The notes beneath the pieces are model-generated. The model searched no databases and had not been told where the DNA came from. It worked only from the letters and a program-made list of their open reading frames with translations. Source: Phallus indusiatus (Eukaryota; Basidiomycota; Agaricomycetes; Phallales; Phallaceae). Taken from it: 64,000 nt of DNA. The translations under genes were made by a program, and so were the position numbers. The stretch covers positions 620,001 to 684,000 of the forward strand of contig JAQFWX010000006.1 in the NCBI GenBank assembly GCA_027605045.1. The letters are read 5' to 3'. Positions 47,301-58,780 of this stretch are shown here, piece by piece. Every line of letters begins with the position of its first letter. Position 1 is the first letter of the stretch.

Positions 47301-49223
47301 AGCGTTGCACGAGCGTAAAAGATAATCGCTCTTTCGTTCAACATTCTTCACTGCGAGGTCTCTCGTTCTTCCAGTATGCGACCACAAGGATGACCATACG
47401 ACGTTGATGGGGTGCTTTATCTAATAGAACTGCTAGCACTAGGCTAGGGTCCGGAACTCTCCCCAACTCTTCCTACCCACCCGTTTATTGAACGGGGACG
47501 TGTTATCAATGCTGACAGACGGACACTTGATGCATATTCCACACGCTACCCATACCCAGGCCCATATTCATATTTTGGATTAGAAACAGGTGTCGACAGA
47601 TTTGACAATGGAGCATTCGCCTTCTTTCCCGGTTTAAGTACATGCGGTGACGTTGCTGGTGTTGACGATTTGGTAGAAGGTAGAAGTATTGTCATCCTGG
47701 GATTGTACACCAAACGCGCTCGTGTTATCTCAAACGTGGCCATGGTTCGCTGTTGGTTAATGACCGACAAATGCGGTTGTCGTACGCTGACCAGTCACCG
47801 ATCCGGTGGGTTGAGGTGTCGCGGTCTACGACCTAGCAGTTGAGATTGATCAGTTCTATCGGCTATCAATCACAGGCAAAATCAATCCTGCAGAAGAAAG
47901 CACGAATCACGTACATCGTCCTTTAACCCTTCTGCCCAATTTTCAATCTAACAACGCCAAACTGCTCGTTTCCTGGGCCGTCTAAGTCCAGTGATTCGTC
48001 CACGGCTTCAAATCTTGGCACGAACCGTCCGAATATATCGCTTTAAGTACATATGTCTTCCTTTGAATGTTCGCCTAAGGAAGATGAGGGTCCAAATGAA
48101 GAGCAAATAGACGCAATGAATGAATCTGAGGTAGACGAGGGAGTTGACGTTTCCGAGATGAATCTGAGGAAGGTGACAATCTATGTTTCTGCAGAAAATG
48201 GAAGACCAGAGCTCCTCATGAAGCAAGCCAATGTCCAGGAAGGTTTGAGATAGGTAAGTTCGATATTTCGTCTGATGTCATCGTCAAAATCTAATAGAGG
48301 AGAGTGAGACAGATTATAATGCCACTTACGATTTCGCTTTTGGCCCGAATGATTTCTTTCTCTGGCCCGCTGAGATATTCCGGAGTAACATCATTTAGCG
48401 ATAGAGGATCTTCTTCCGTGCCTAGTATAATGCTTATATTCCATCAGGAGGAAAGAAATCGTGCCCAAGATGTATACAAATGTAATGATCCTGGTTATCA
48501 GACCCACGCCTCGCTCGTATATCGTCTGACAGAGCAGCTGAAGGTTCTCTTGGTAGACCTTCAGATAATCACAACGCTTAGGACGCGCCTAGAATACAAT
48601 TGAGCAATGAAGTAACCGTTATCAAGATTCAAGAATATGACTTTGACGCACCTGTTGTTTTCTCAACTCGCCGACAATGCTGGCGAGAGACTTTGTGTGA
48701 GATCCAGGAGCTTTAAATACACAGACTCTCCATTTATTCATCCATTCGTCGACTTCTATTCGTCTTTCTTCGATCTACACAATCAGTCGATCTGGAGCTC
48801 AGGAAAGCTCATCCGTCAGGGAGCTTGGGGGAAGAACAAGCTGGGCATGTATAGCAGGGTTGAACGGGATTTGTGATGTTAGACATTCTTGGGGTGGGGT
48901 TGCGAGAATTTTATGGTGGTCGCCATTGATGAGTTGATGAGGGCGAAGCAAAACTTTGATACGGGGCAGCGCGATGGTCCAACACGGGGATAGTGACGTC
49001 ACGTAATCTTGCTTGCCCATTCCTAGCGTGTCCACACGACTAATACAATGGCAATACTGTACAACGGCAGAATTGCTATCGCTTAGAAGTATTGCGGATG
49101 TTTGGAGCAAAGGAAAAGAAATTTAGAGGTTGAATTGCTGCTCCCGACTCCCGAGGCGCGTAACATCGTGTCACGTATTAGGCGCTAGGAGCTTTTTTTC
49201 TTCATGCTCCCAGTATCCCAACA
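47301..49223. other. Intergenic region upstream of the F-box gene
   Basis: Contains the second copy of the minus-strand relic (47770-47546). At 48247-48350 there is a stretch that resembles 51107-51215 on the other side of the F-box gene (shared blocks around CACTTACGATTT / CACTTATGATTT). Short open frames (for example 48053-48253) have no recognisable domain. Confidence 0.4.
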
Positions 49224-50809
49224 ATGTCAAAGTCACAGGAACACAGCGATTTTCCTCTTAGCTTTCCGGGTGATATTTGGTTGCAAATCGTCCGTCATGG
49301 TCTAGACGACTTCCCGACCAGACGCGACATGATATCTTTGGCGTCGACTAACAAGTTCATTCGCGGTATCGCTTTCCCTGCTCTATTCCACGAATTAAAA
49401 CTGTATGGCCACGACGATGAGCCTTATTACTTGAAAAAATTCATTCGGCGCGTCCGAGCACTCAAATCGCTTCCTATTATACTTAACGCTATCTGCCGAT
49501 TGTCTCTAATTAGTTTGAGTATCTGCCCTCGTGACGATCAAGACTCCGAAGAGGATAGTGACTTAATTGACTTAGTCATAGGTGCTGGTGATTCCGAATC
49601 TGATTCAGATCGCGCCAGTCAAGTCTCCCAGCTACATCCCGTCGCGTACCGAGAAGTCATCACTCTCCTTTCGAGTTTGCCTCGACTCTATCATCTTGGA
49701 TGCTGGGATTGTTCATTCGTGCCCGAGTTCTTCTTTCACATTTTGCGCATACCCAATCTCCGATCTTTTTATATTCACGAACCCTGGTTGTACAAGATTG
49801 ATCCAATAAAGTTTCAAGTCGCCGCCCCTTCTCTGCATATTTTTCAATATTACCTGGGTTTACCTCTTCAACAGTGTCCCTCCGAGGATATTAAACTTTT
49901 CATTTCCCTCATCAACCAATTCACCGTCTTTTCCATTCCCCTCGATTTTCTTCCGCATATACTTGTCAATGATAGCCTGCCAATAGCTCTTCCCAAACTC
50001 CGAAAACTTTCAATACATGGTCCTTGGACCACTCAGGACGATCATAGCATTCTTATGCATATTCGTAGTTTTCTTGATCTTACTCCCAATCTATGCGAAT
50101 TACGGATAGTTGGCTACATTCACATCGAAATACCTTTCATTCTTCCCGATACTATGGTACCTCATCTTAAAACGTTAATGTCACCTCCATGTATCGCCAA
50201 CGGCATAGCCTCTATAAGAATGCTTGACAAACTCCATATACTCGCCTTTGATGGAAAAAACTTCCAAGATAGCTATACTGTGGTCTCACGAGGCATAAAA
50301 CACGTGCTCTATAACGGTTCAATAGATGAAGCAGAAGATCTTATCCATTTGGCTCGGGTCTTTCCCAACGCATCCATCGTTGAAATTGTAGTCATGGAAG
50401 ATTCTTCATGGACTCGTGAGGTTAGTTTTATTTCTTTTTGAGTATTTATCTTCTAGTCATTTCTTTACTGCAGCAATTATCCGATATGGTATTAACTGTT
50501 CTTCCTAAATTTGGCCATCTGAAACAATGCATCGTATCCGAAGAGGGCGACCAGAATTACGGCGATTATTATTGTCCCCCGGCTTGTTGTCCTGTCGGAT
50601 GCGTGGATGATCCTAGATACCGTTCTCATCCAACCTTAGAAGAACTGTGTATACTTAGCTGTCATCGCTGGACCTGGTGTCCTGAAGTTGGTTGGCTTCG
50701 TTCACCCGATGTAACTTGTGTGCCATATACCACGGACCTGAAATTTTTTGTTACAGTGCGTTTGATTTTCCTTTAACCGGACTATATTTTTAATTTACAT
50801 TCACAGTAA
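49224..50809 (+). CDS. F-box protein, probable substrate adaptor (about 493 aa)
   Basis: Three exons: 49224-50420, an intron 50421-50473 (GTTAGT..CAG), 50474-50755, an intron 50756-50806 (GTGCGT..CAG), then a stop at 50807. Without the second splice the frame closes at 50776. Both long exons are multiples of three. Residues about 9-60 form an F-box (FPGDIWLQIVRHGLDD..., ISLASTNKFIRGIAFPALFHEL). An acidic linker follows (about 100-130), then an irregular leucine-rich region (HLGCWDC, LRSFYIHEP, LPKLRKLSIHG, LCELRIVG, LEELCILSC) of the type found in fungal F-box/LRR-like proteins. F-box proteins join SCF ubiquitin ligases through Skp1 and choose the substrate. The target is unknown. The gene lies between NLR2 and NLR3, on the opposite strand. 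Confidence 0.85.
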
Positions 50810-51613
50810 TTATGCGAACTATCCATCTGTAAATATTTGATGCTGATCAAATGTTTCAATTTTTCCGGATCGTTTTTATTCATTGATTCGTTCAGGGCTT
50901 CTTCAGGTCTTAATATGATCCATCCAAAGATAGCACTGCGAGTACATGTGTCATCTCCATAAACGTTTGCTCGAAGATGACCATCCAAACAAATGGACGA
51001 TATGGATGGGTTTGAGGTATACGTAGATGAAAGAACCCGGAGAAACGAGACGATCTATGGGGAAGGTCTAGTTCCTATGTGAGGCCATTCAATATCCAAG
51101 GATATTCAAGATGAGTAGGTTTGACTTTTTGTCTAATGATAGAAACCTTAAAATCCTGACGACTAGAGAGTTAAAGAGGGATGACACTTATGATTTTGTC
51201 TATGGCTTAAACTTCTTTTTTTTTGGCTAGCGCTGAAGTAACGATCTTTAGTACTACTTAAGGTCTTCAAACAACTTTATACTCCCCGCTCAATCCGCCT
51301 GAAAGTTCGGGTGTTGCTTGTGTGCAACCATCGTCGTATCATGCGCTGAACATTGGTGTGCACTCGTCCGCTGGTGAATGCTGGCGTCGGACAATTTGAC
51401 GAATATCGTTCGACTCTCATCCCCCGATCTTTGGGCTCAATTTTGAGATTGTATGAGTGATGTTCTGTATGTGTATGTGTTTTAAGACCCTGAGCGCAAA
51501 CTAGAAGCTGAAGCAATATGCTTCACTAACTTGGAAGTTGTCCATTGACGTGTTCGGCACAGAATGTAAAGGACCAGACTATTACAGGTAAATTCTGAGA
51601 ACACACATTATAT
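50810..51613. other. Intergenic region between the F-box gene and NLR3
   Basis: 51107-51215 resembles 48247-48350 upstream of the F-box gene, so partial direct repeats flank that gene. From about 51420 the sequence matches the 3' flank of NLR2. No other gene is visible. Confidence 0.45.
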
Positions 51614-54600
51614 TCAATAATTCTGACTGGACTTGAGTTTGTTTCTGAGTTTACATTTTGTCCAATCCGAGCCATGTACGAAGTTTGTGAAATTTAGTTT
51701 TATCATTTTTGGATACGGCATATGTGTCATGCATGGAAACCAGAACCACGCTACCATTGCTGGTGGAACCCAAAACAAAAGCTCACCCTGCGAACCTAAA
51801 CACCATCCATCCAAATCATTTATTTTTGTGAAAGGGGAGAGTGACGCTTTCTTCCAAGCCGTGAGTGCGTAATCCAACGTCTCCGTTTTGTTGGACACCA
51901 ATGTTCTGAGTGTCTCTCTCGGTGAATCATATTGAATCTAAGTGATATGAAACTCACCCCTCAATGTTGGAATTATCGGCGGCGAGTGAAGGAGCGTTGT
52001 ACAAAGTAGACATTGTACCATATGTATCCAAGTCCCAGACATAATAGCATTGGTCCGATCTAACTGAAACTGCTAGATGTAGCCTGTTGCTCATAGTTAG
52101 GGGTTCTGCCCCGCACCGAACTGTCTTGATGGTTATGTTTTTGGATTGTATGTCCGAGATATCTATAAGACTGAGGTTCCACCGATCACCAACCTCCCTG
52201 GACACTGTTATAATACACTTTGAATCATTGGTGAACCAAAACCTGTCAACAGGTCGACTGAAAGTCGTGTCGGTTAGTAATGTTTCGGTGTCAACATCGA
52301 AGAGTTTTAACCCTCTGTCGTCGTCAATCCATATCAGATACTTTCCATTGAGGGACCGCTGCCTTTCCAAGCCCCAAGAGTCTGGGAATGGAAATGAGTT
52401 CAATTTCACTCCCGTTGGATCCATAATATCGACACCGTTCTTTGACATGGATATGACATGTTTCCCATTGGCAGAAATATTAATGCCGAGAAAGGAAAAC
52501 CTTGAATCCAATGTAAATGTTTCCCCTACTTTGTTGCCTGATTCACAATCCCGAACCTCCGCTTTATCACGATAAATGACAGCAAAGCGGTTACCTCGCA
52601 CGGGGAGAAGGTATTCCAGTTCATACGGCAAGTTGATTGGCTCATGAATCAATTTGCGGGTACAGCTATCCCATATCATAACGGTTCCTTTGTGTCCAGA
52701 GATAAGGTAGTTGTCCAAACACACGGGTGTGGTAATCGAACAGACTGATCCATCTATAACAATCTCGCCTTCTTTGTTGTTCCAGAGACAGAGTCCACGC
52801 CTACTGTTGTATGCAACTCGCACGTTTTCCTCATCAGGAAAAACATCGACACATGGACTCGATTCAAGTTTGGTTTCAAAGATAACTGTGTTCGTTTTTG
52901 TAATATCCGAGACCCGGAGGCGAGGTTCATGGGAAACCGTCGTATATAGAAGAATGAGATATGCACCCAGTAGCCAGGTTCTGTTCACCACACCAATTCG
53001 CTTTGGGGGACTGGGTTCTATGGACTCATCCCATTGTCGAACCTGAATTGTTCCATGGATTGTTGTTAATGCAATCAATTTGGAATCGTGTGAGAACCCT
53101 AAACCCTCAACGTATCCATCTACATAGGATCGACTGATTAATTCTCCAGTAGCCACACTCCAAATCAAGTAGTCCGCCACCACACTTCCATGCCGTCCCT
53201 CTTCGTCGGAGGTAGAAAGGATATATCGACCATTGGGAGAAAGACAGAAGCTTGTGACTCTCGTCCCCCGCTGAATTTCACTGACTCTAGTGTTTGTCCG
53301 TAGATCCCAGATGCCTATTGTGGTGTAACTTTGTTCACATGCGATGTAGTTGTCAGTGAGGGTGAGTGCCGAGTCCTGCTGAGCATGCATTTCGTCCCAT
53401 AGGTGCTCAGATTGTGTGAGTGCCGGGACCCTCTGAGTATGGCAGGGGATGAAACATTGCGTTTGTTTCCGAGTATTCCATATGTACACCCTATTTTTTC
53501 TATGAAGGGCAATCCATTCCCCATTGGGAGAAATTGCGGAGAAACGACATAACTTTCCGAAACGTTTAACGATCTGTCGAGTTCCTCGTTCGAGTACGAG
53601 TACTTCGTTTCCCGTCCGCCAGACTATAAAGCGCCCGTCCGAAGATATGGTGCAGTGACGACACTCATCGCTGACTATATCCTCATATGTCTCTATCCTC
53701 TCTTCCTTTGTCACCATATTCCATATCATGATATCACCTTTCCGACGACAACAGTAAACTAATTCTCCATCAGGGGAAAATACAACGTCGGTCGTGTGAC
53801 TTTCATGATGAACCTCCGTCTCCCCTGTTATGTAGTTCCATACAAAAAACTCAGAAGATGTTCCAGTTGCATAATAACTGCCTTTAGGTGAAAAGGCGAA
53901 TGCTTTGGGGTGTCCAAAGGGATCTTTTTGCATGAATCCGGTTTTGCGTGAAGAGCCGACGGGCTGACCAACATCGAACGTGAACAGCCCAGGATACTTT
54001 TCGAGATACTTTCTGGATACAAATGAATCACGAGGGGCAAAGGGTAGCGCCGAGAGATAGATGTGCGGTGTGCTTTTCGACATAACGTCTCTAAAATCAT
54101 ATGCAAACTCCCATGCGTTCATCGCATCCTCAGCCAGGGTACCGTCTACATCCTACCGCCAGATTCAGCCATCAAATATGCAACAGGTAAAGGATCACTC
54201 ACTTTACACCAATTCGCTATTTCTCGCATTGCTACGTAACCATACTCAACCACATCTAACAAACTGAGCGCCTCAAAATAATACAACAAATTGTCATCTA
54301 TCAATCTCCGGACTTCACGAATGAGTTCTACGCTAACAGAAGAGAACTGAAGATGAGAGGTCCAAAAACGACACGAGTATGACAGATGCGACGGAATGGC
54401 TTTCTGGACGCGTGAATAGAAATTGGGCACCTTCCGATTGCGCAGATGCGATGTCTCAAGGTGACAGATATTGAAACAGAGCATTCGATTCATCACTTTG
54501 AGACAACCGAGCGCCATCCGGCTTTGGTTTGATGTGTCAATATAGTACTCGTTTATTTGTTCAGCGATGTCTTGGTTTTTTTCGGAGATTTTTTCGGCCA

Positions 54601-57600
54601 TGAAAAAATCAAACAACGACGTGTGAAGAGGTCGTACCGGAGTAGATCCCGAAGGGTCATGGACGCTAGAAAAAAATGAACCGAACGGAGTGAGTATCGA
54701 CCTAATATCATCAATATCCTCGAAGATATTTTGTAGCGCGTGGACTGAGAGGGGTTCTTGTGCAGTTACAATAGCGCCTGCTATTGTCTTGAACTGTTCT
54801 TTGAAACTAGGGCGCCAAGATTCCGGTTGATTTGAGATAATCTGATGATATAGATCATATAGTGATGAGGAAGAGCTTGACACGCAAGTTTCCCAGTTTT
54901 CCCGTATGAGCTGTGGACGTGTGACGGTAGTATCAATGAGCCTGCAAGCTGTCTGAGCCCATTGGAAAAGACCTTGAGCATGTCCGGCCAATCTACTGCG
55001 CCAATCTTCGTCTATCTTGTCTAGTATTAATGATATTGGGGCAAGACGACTCGAGACATAAACTTCGATATCGCGACGCGTTTCCCACGTGTCAATATCG
55101 CCCATCCGTTTACAAAAAACACCACATTTTTGGCATTGATCCTCAATGTCTTGTTCTGGGCGAGTAGTAACAATCATACGATAATTCTTCGGAAGCTTGG
55201 TCCACTCGTTGAGGAGGATTTTCAGGATTTCCCTGCGTTCTTCACGGTCTCCACTCTCATCCAACGCATCCACAACGACGACCACGGGTCCAATAGTTGC
55301 CATCTCTTGGGAAGGCTTAATAACAAGTTCGTCAAATTGTGTTCTGACATCCTCTTTCCTCCGAACCGCAGAATTGTTGCTAATAACCTTCACCAATTCT
55401 TTTCGCCACATGCTGTCGCCGTCAGCCAGGTCGCGGGATATAGTGCTAAAGAGACGGTTGCGCCGGCCAGGATAGCCTTGACTGAAACAGAACATGGACC
55501 CGAGTCGATTTTGTTTTTTGAACAGTTTGGCAACGGTATGTGCTATCGCGGACTTTCCTATTCCCGCTTGTCCACTGAGAACAAGTATTTGTGTCGATGA
55601 GTCGTTATTGGCCCATTCAAATATTCCACTGATCAGCTTTTGTCGAGTCCCCGGTAAACATTCTTTATCTGGCAAATAACCGGCGCCAGAATCATAGGGT
55701 ATTTCGCCAAGCAACGTGAGTTCACCTTGTGAAACAAGGTCATAGATTGAAATGATATAAGCTCGATGGTTTACGTACTCAGTTTTGTGATTTTCTTAGA
55801 TATGCGAAGTGTTGTAATGCTCATGTCAAGATTGACTGAATCTGTCATCACCATCTTAAGGTGGTCGAGTTTGTCGTTGAAAGCTTGAATCTTGGCATCC
55901 ACGCTCCCATCAATTGCCTTGACTATGTTTTTGACTAGAAATTCGACGTCAGACCATTGCACAATCACACGATCTTGAGAAAGAAACAACCTGTACTCTC
56001 CGTAGTGTACTCTTTGATAAAATATGCGCATTCAATGGTTTGTCGAACCAGCGTGGAAAGTATCGTGGCCTGATATGTAGACTGGATTGTGGACTGGGTC
56101 GCAGCAAGCTTGGTAAACCACTCCGCGTGCATAACGTATTCGTAGACATCCTTCAATTTTTCACCCAACTGTTTGACTTTTTCATCACGGTTTTTTTTGG
56201 CGATAATAATCTTGCCAAATTAATTTATGTAGTCCGTCATGCCCAAGAGAAAAAAGTGTGTTACCTTTGGGATCACGGATAGAACACTCCATGCTGCTTG
56301 TGCATATATATTTATCTTCAGAAAGATTCAGAAAAGGATAAAAGTGTGCTGAATAACGGAACTACCTGAGAAACATTATCCATCACCTTCATAAAACCCT
56401 GAAATGTGTCGAGAAACGATATCCAAGTCTTCTCATTATCATTGTAGACTTTCGCCGCAGAATTGATAAAATTGGCAGTTTGAGCTGGGGCCTCTAGATT
56501 CGCTAAGCTTTTCAGCCCTGTTGATACTTGTTTGACCGCTCCCGAAACAACATCAAGTCCAGACATTCTTTCGATGTTGAATGTTAATTGACATTCTCCA
56601 GAGACGCCTAATTTGCATGAACCTGCAATTATATCATTATCACTCGAATAACGACGATGTTTTTAGTAGTATAACTAACCAAAATTGCTTTGCATCTCGA
56701 ATAGGTCAATGGCCTGGCGTTCCCAGGTGCCAATTGTAATATCCTTTGGAAATTGTTTATTTCGCACAGTAAAAGTTAAAAGAGTCCCGTCCGTAATACC
56801 GCCGGCACTGAGGCGACGTGAACTCAAATATCTGAGAAGATTATCATCTTGAACATACAAGACAAAAGGTTCGTTCCAGATTACGCGATCGTTATCACAT
56901 TTCCCTTTCCTATCTGCACTTTCCGGAGCCTTATCGTCTTTAATGCCGTACTTGATGTTTATTTTGAATTTCGGATTTTTTTTTGGTGGGTGATTAAGCA
57001 TGCAAACATCTTTATTCAGGGGAATTCATGATGAGATAAACCGAGACTTCAAATGAGAAATTCTAAATCTACCAGATATTTTTATCCCGTCGGTTGAAAC
57101 GATCACGCCAGTACTTTTTGAGAGATGATTGTTGTTTTGATCATCCAAGGTACAACTCTGGGTGAATCACTTCAGTACAAATGTATAACAAACAGTGAGA
57201 GGACGGACAGGATTGTTATTTGAAGACTGCGAGACTTGTTCATTCCCCACTTTGTGAGTCGCGTCATCTTCCTTCATATTAACATCGCCCTGCCAGGGTT
57301 TTGAAAGATAGATTTGTACAGTGTAATAAACTATACCAGATGGAACTACTCACAAGTTCTGCTGAAACCTCCTCACCTAGGTCTGAAGTTGCATCAGATG
57401 TATGATCAGTTTCATGATCACTTGCATTCAAACGACGACGCTTGTGATTACGATCATGGCTTTCGGCTACACCATCACGCGGATGATACAATTCATAATC
57501 TTCTTGGGATAGCTTGCAATCCTTCTGATGTACTATCAGGCCCTCCGACTCGGCTGTGGCAAATTCGTGTCGGCGGCCAGCCCTGGCAAAGAACCTCGGT

Positions 57601-57617
57601 GGATTAGCTTGGTCCAT
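51614..57617 (-). CDS. NLR3: C2-like/Goodbye-like/NACHT/WD40 STAND protein (about 1805 aa)
   Basis: Twelve exons: 57617-57354, 57289-57194, 57157-57073, 57009-56859, 56807-56680, 56622-56366, 56315-56265, 56210-55991, 55934-55779, 55725-54203, 54152-51958, 51905-51614. They sum to 5,418 nt, in frame. Leader exons (1-120) include the basic motif NHKRRRL. The C2-like domain spans about 121-245, the Goodbye-like domain about 255-470, NACHT starts about 475 (GQAGIGKSA with Lys about 527; VVVVVDALDESG with Asp about 623; VTTRPEQD about 660), WD repeats about 980-1700, and a C-terminal exon with ELLFWVPP and FTNFVHGSDWTKC is about 8 residues longer than in the paralogs. Exon lengths 3, 4, 5, 6, 7, 8 and 9 equal those of NLR2 exactly (85, 151, 128, 257, 51, 220, 156). 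Intron 4 is 51 bp without a stop, so its retention would keep frame. It would act as a cytosolic STAND switch: ATP-driven oligomerisation after ligand sensing by the WD propellers. Confidence 0.91.
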
Positions 57618-58780
57618 CAAGTCTAATATGATCAGAACTCGTAGTGAAAGATATGCCGCAGGACATCACTTACAGTGTTACTTCGCGCAGGTTCACGTAT
57701 GTGAACGAAACAAAGAGGGTACGAGCCTTGTATCATGCTTCTTGCCTCGTTGTTTCATTGCCTTACTAATCTGATCTTCGTTTGATTTATTTCAAAGCCA
57801 ATAGACATCTTCTATTCGGAGCATGGTTCCGGTCGCCGAACCTGTGTAATTCGGCAAGCCACTAATCATCGACGGCGAGTCACGAAAGCATTGCCTCGAA
57901 CTTGAATGAAAACTTAGACAGTTGTAAGCCGACTGAACAAAAAGGATGCCGAAAGTGGATAACATATGGTGTTATTGGAGAAGGTTGTAGGAATGAACCC
58001 ATTAGTGTACGCATCCCTATAGATCTTGATCCGCCATCTCAACTTGGGCGCTGACACGATTGCCCTTCAAGCAGACTTTCAAGAATCAGCCCACCGCCAA
58101 CGCGTATGTTGCTATTATGGTTAGAAGAGATTGATTTTGGGTTGTACTCAGAGAGCACTGTCCAAGCTGTCAGTTCCAGCACTCCTATTCCGCCTTTCGC
58201 GACGAAGGTAACCCTTTGTTTTCTAAGAGACGGAATTATACCTCTCATGTCGTTCGTTCCTTGTCCTTCTGAACGGCACACGGAATTCGATCATATGAAG
58301 GTCTTTTAAATCATGGATGTATTTATTGTGAGAACTCTGTGTGATGAAATTTTGTCAAGTATTCAAAAAGAAAGAGAACGACGCACAGGTAAATCTTTAT
58401 ACTCCTGAGTTGCCGTAATTTACGGTATACCGACGTAACGGCTGTTCGCCATTATCACTTTAGAAGAGTCTGCGAAGGTATGGCCTCTTGGAAGATTTCT
58501 GACATATTGTTACGAAAGACACGTCTCCCAATGGTCTTCATATAAATCACAAAGGAAGCGTGCGTTGTTACGAAACCAACGTAAACTCAGGCTCTTAATG
58601 TCTTGCGAACGAGGTATGGAAGTCCTTTTCTATCTGCTGAAAAACGACAGACACGATGAATAGACGGAACAAACCCCAATAGTAATTAAATAATATTTCT
58701 CTCGGCAATATCAGTGGAATATGGAGAATGGAGAGACGAAGCTTGAAGTTGAGCATGAACAGATTACATCACCAACTTGA
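57618..58780. other. 5' flank of NLR3
   Basis: Homologous to 39645-40480 upstream of NLR2 (shared GTAAGTGATG-type donor at about 57673, the AACCTGTGTAATT block, and the AAGACACGTCTCCCAATGGTCT block at 58518). Expected promoter region. A non-paralogous insert of a few hundred bases (about 58020-58450) carries only short frames. Confidence 0.5.

Noticed and set aside
48053..48253. Acidic 66-codon frame upstream of the F-box gene
   Set aside because: Only a weak echo exists near 51000 and its frame is not conserved; not enough to call a gene.
25012..54160. Apparent frameshift between the NACHT and WD parts in all three NLR genes
   Set aside because: A 49-50 bp intron (25068-25116, 36169-36218, 54153-54202) with GTATGT, GTGGGT or GTGAGT donors and a GGTAG acceptor joins the frames exactly in each gene.
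55935..55990. Suspected loss of a splice acceptor in NLR3 (a GG where NLR1 and NLR2 have AG)
   Set aside because: The frame requires a different acceptor (CTAG or CCAG) about 20 bases downstream, present in all three genes; the splice site is intact.
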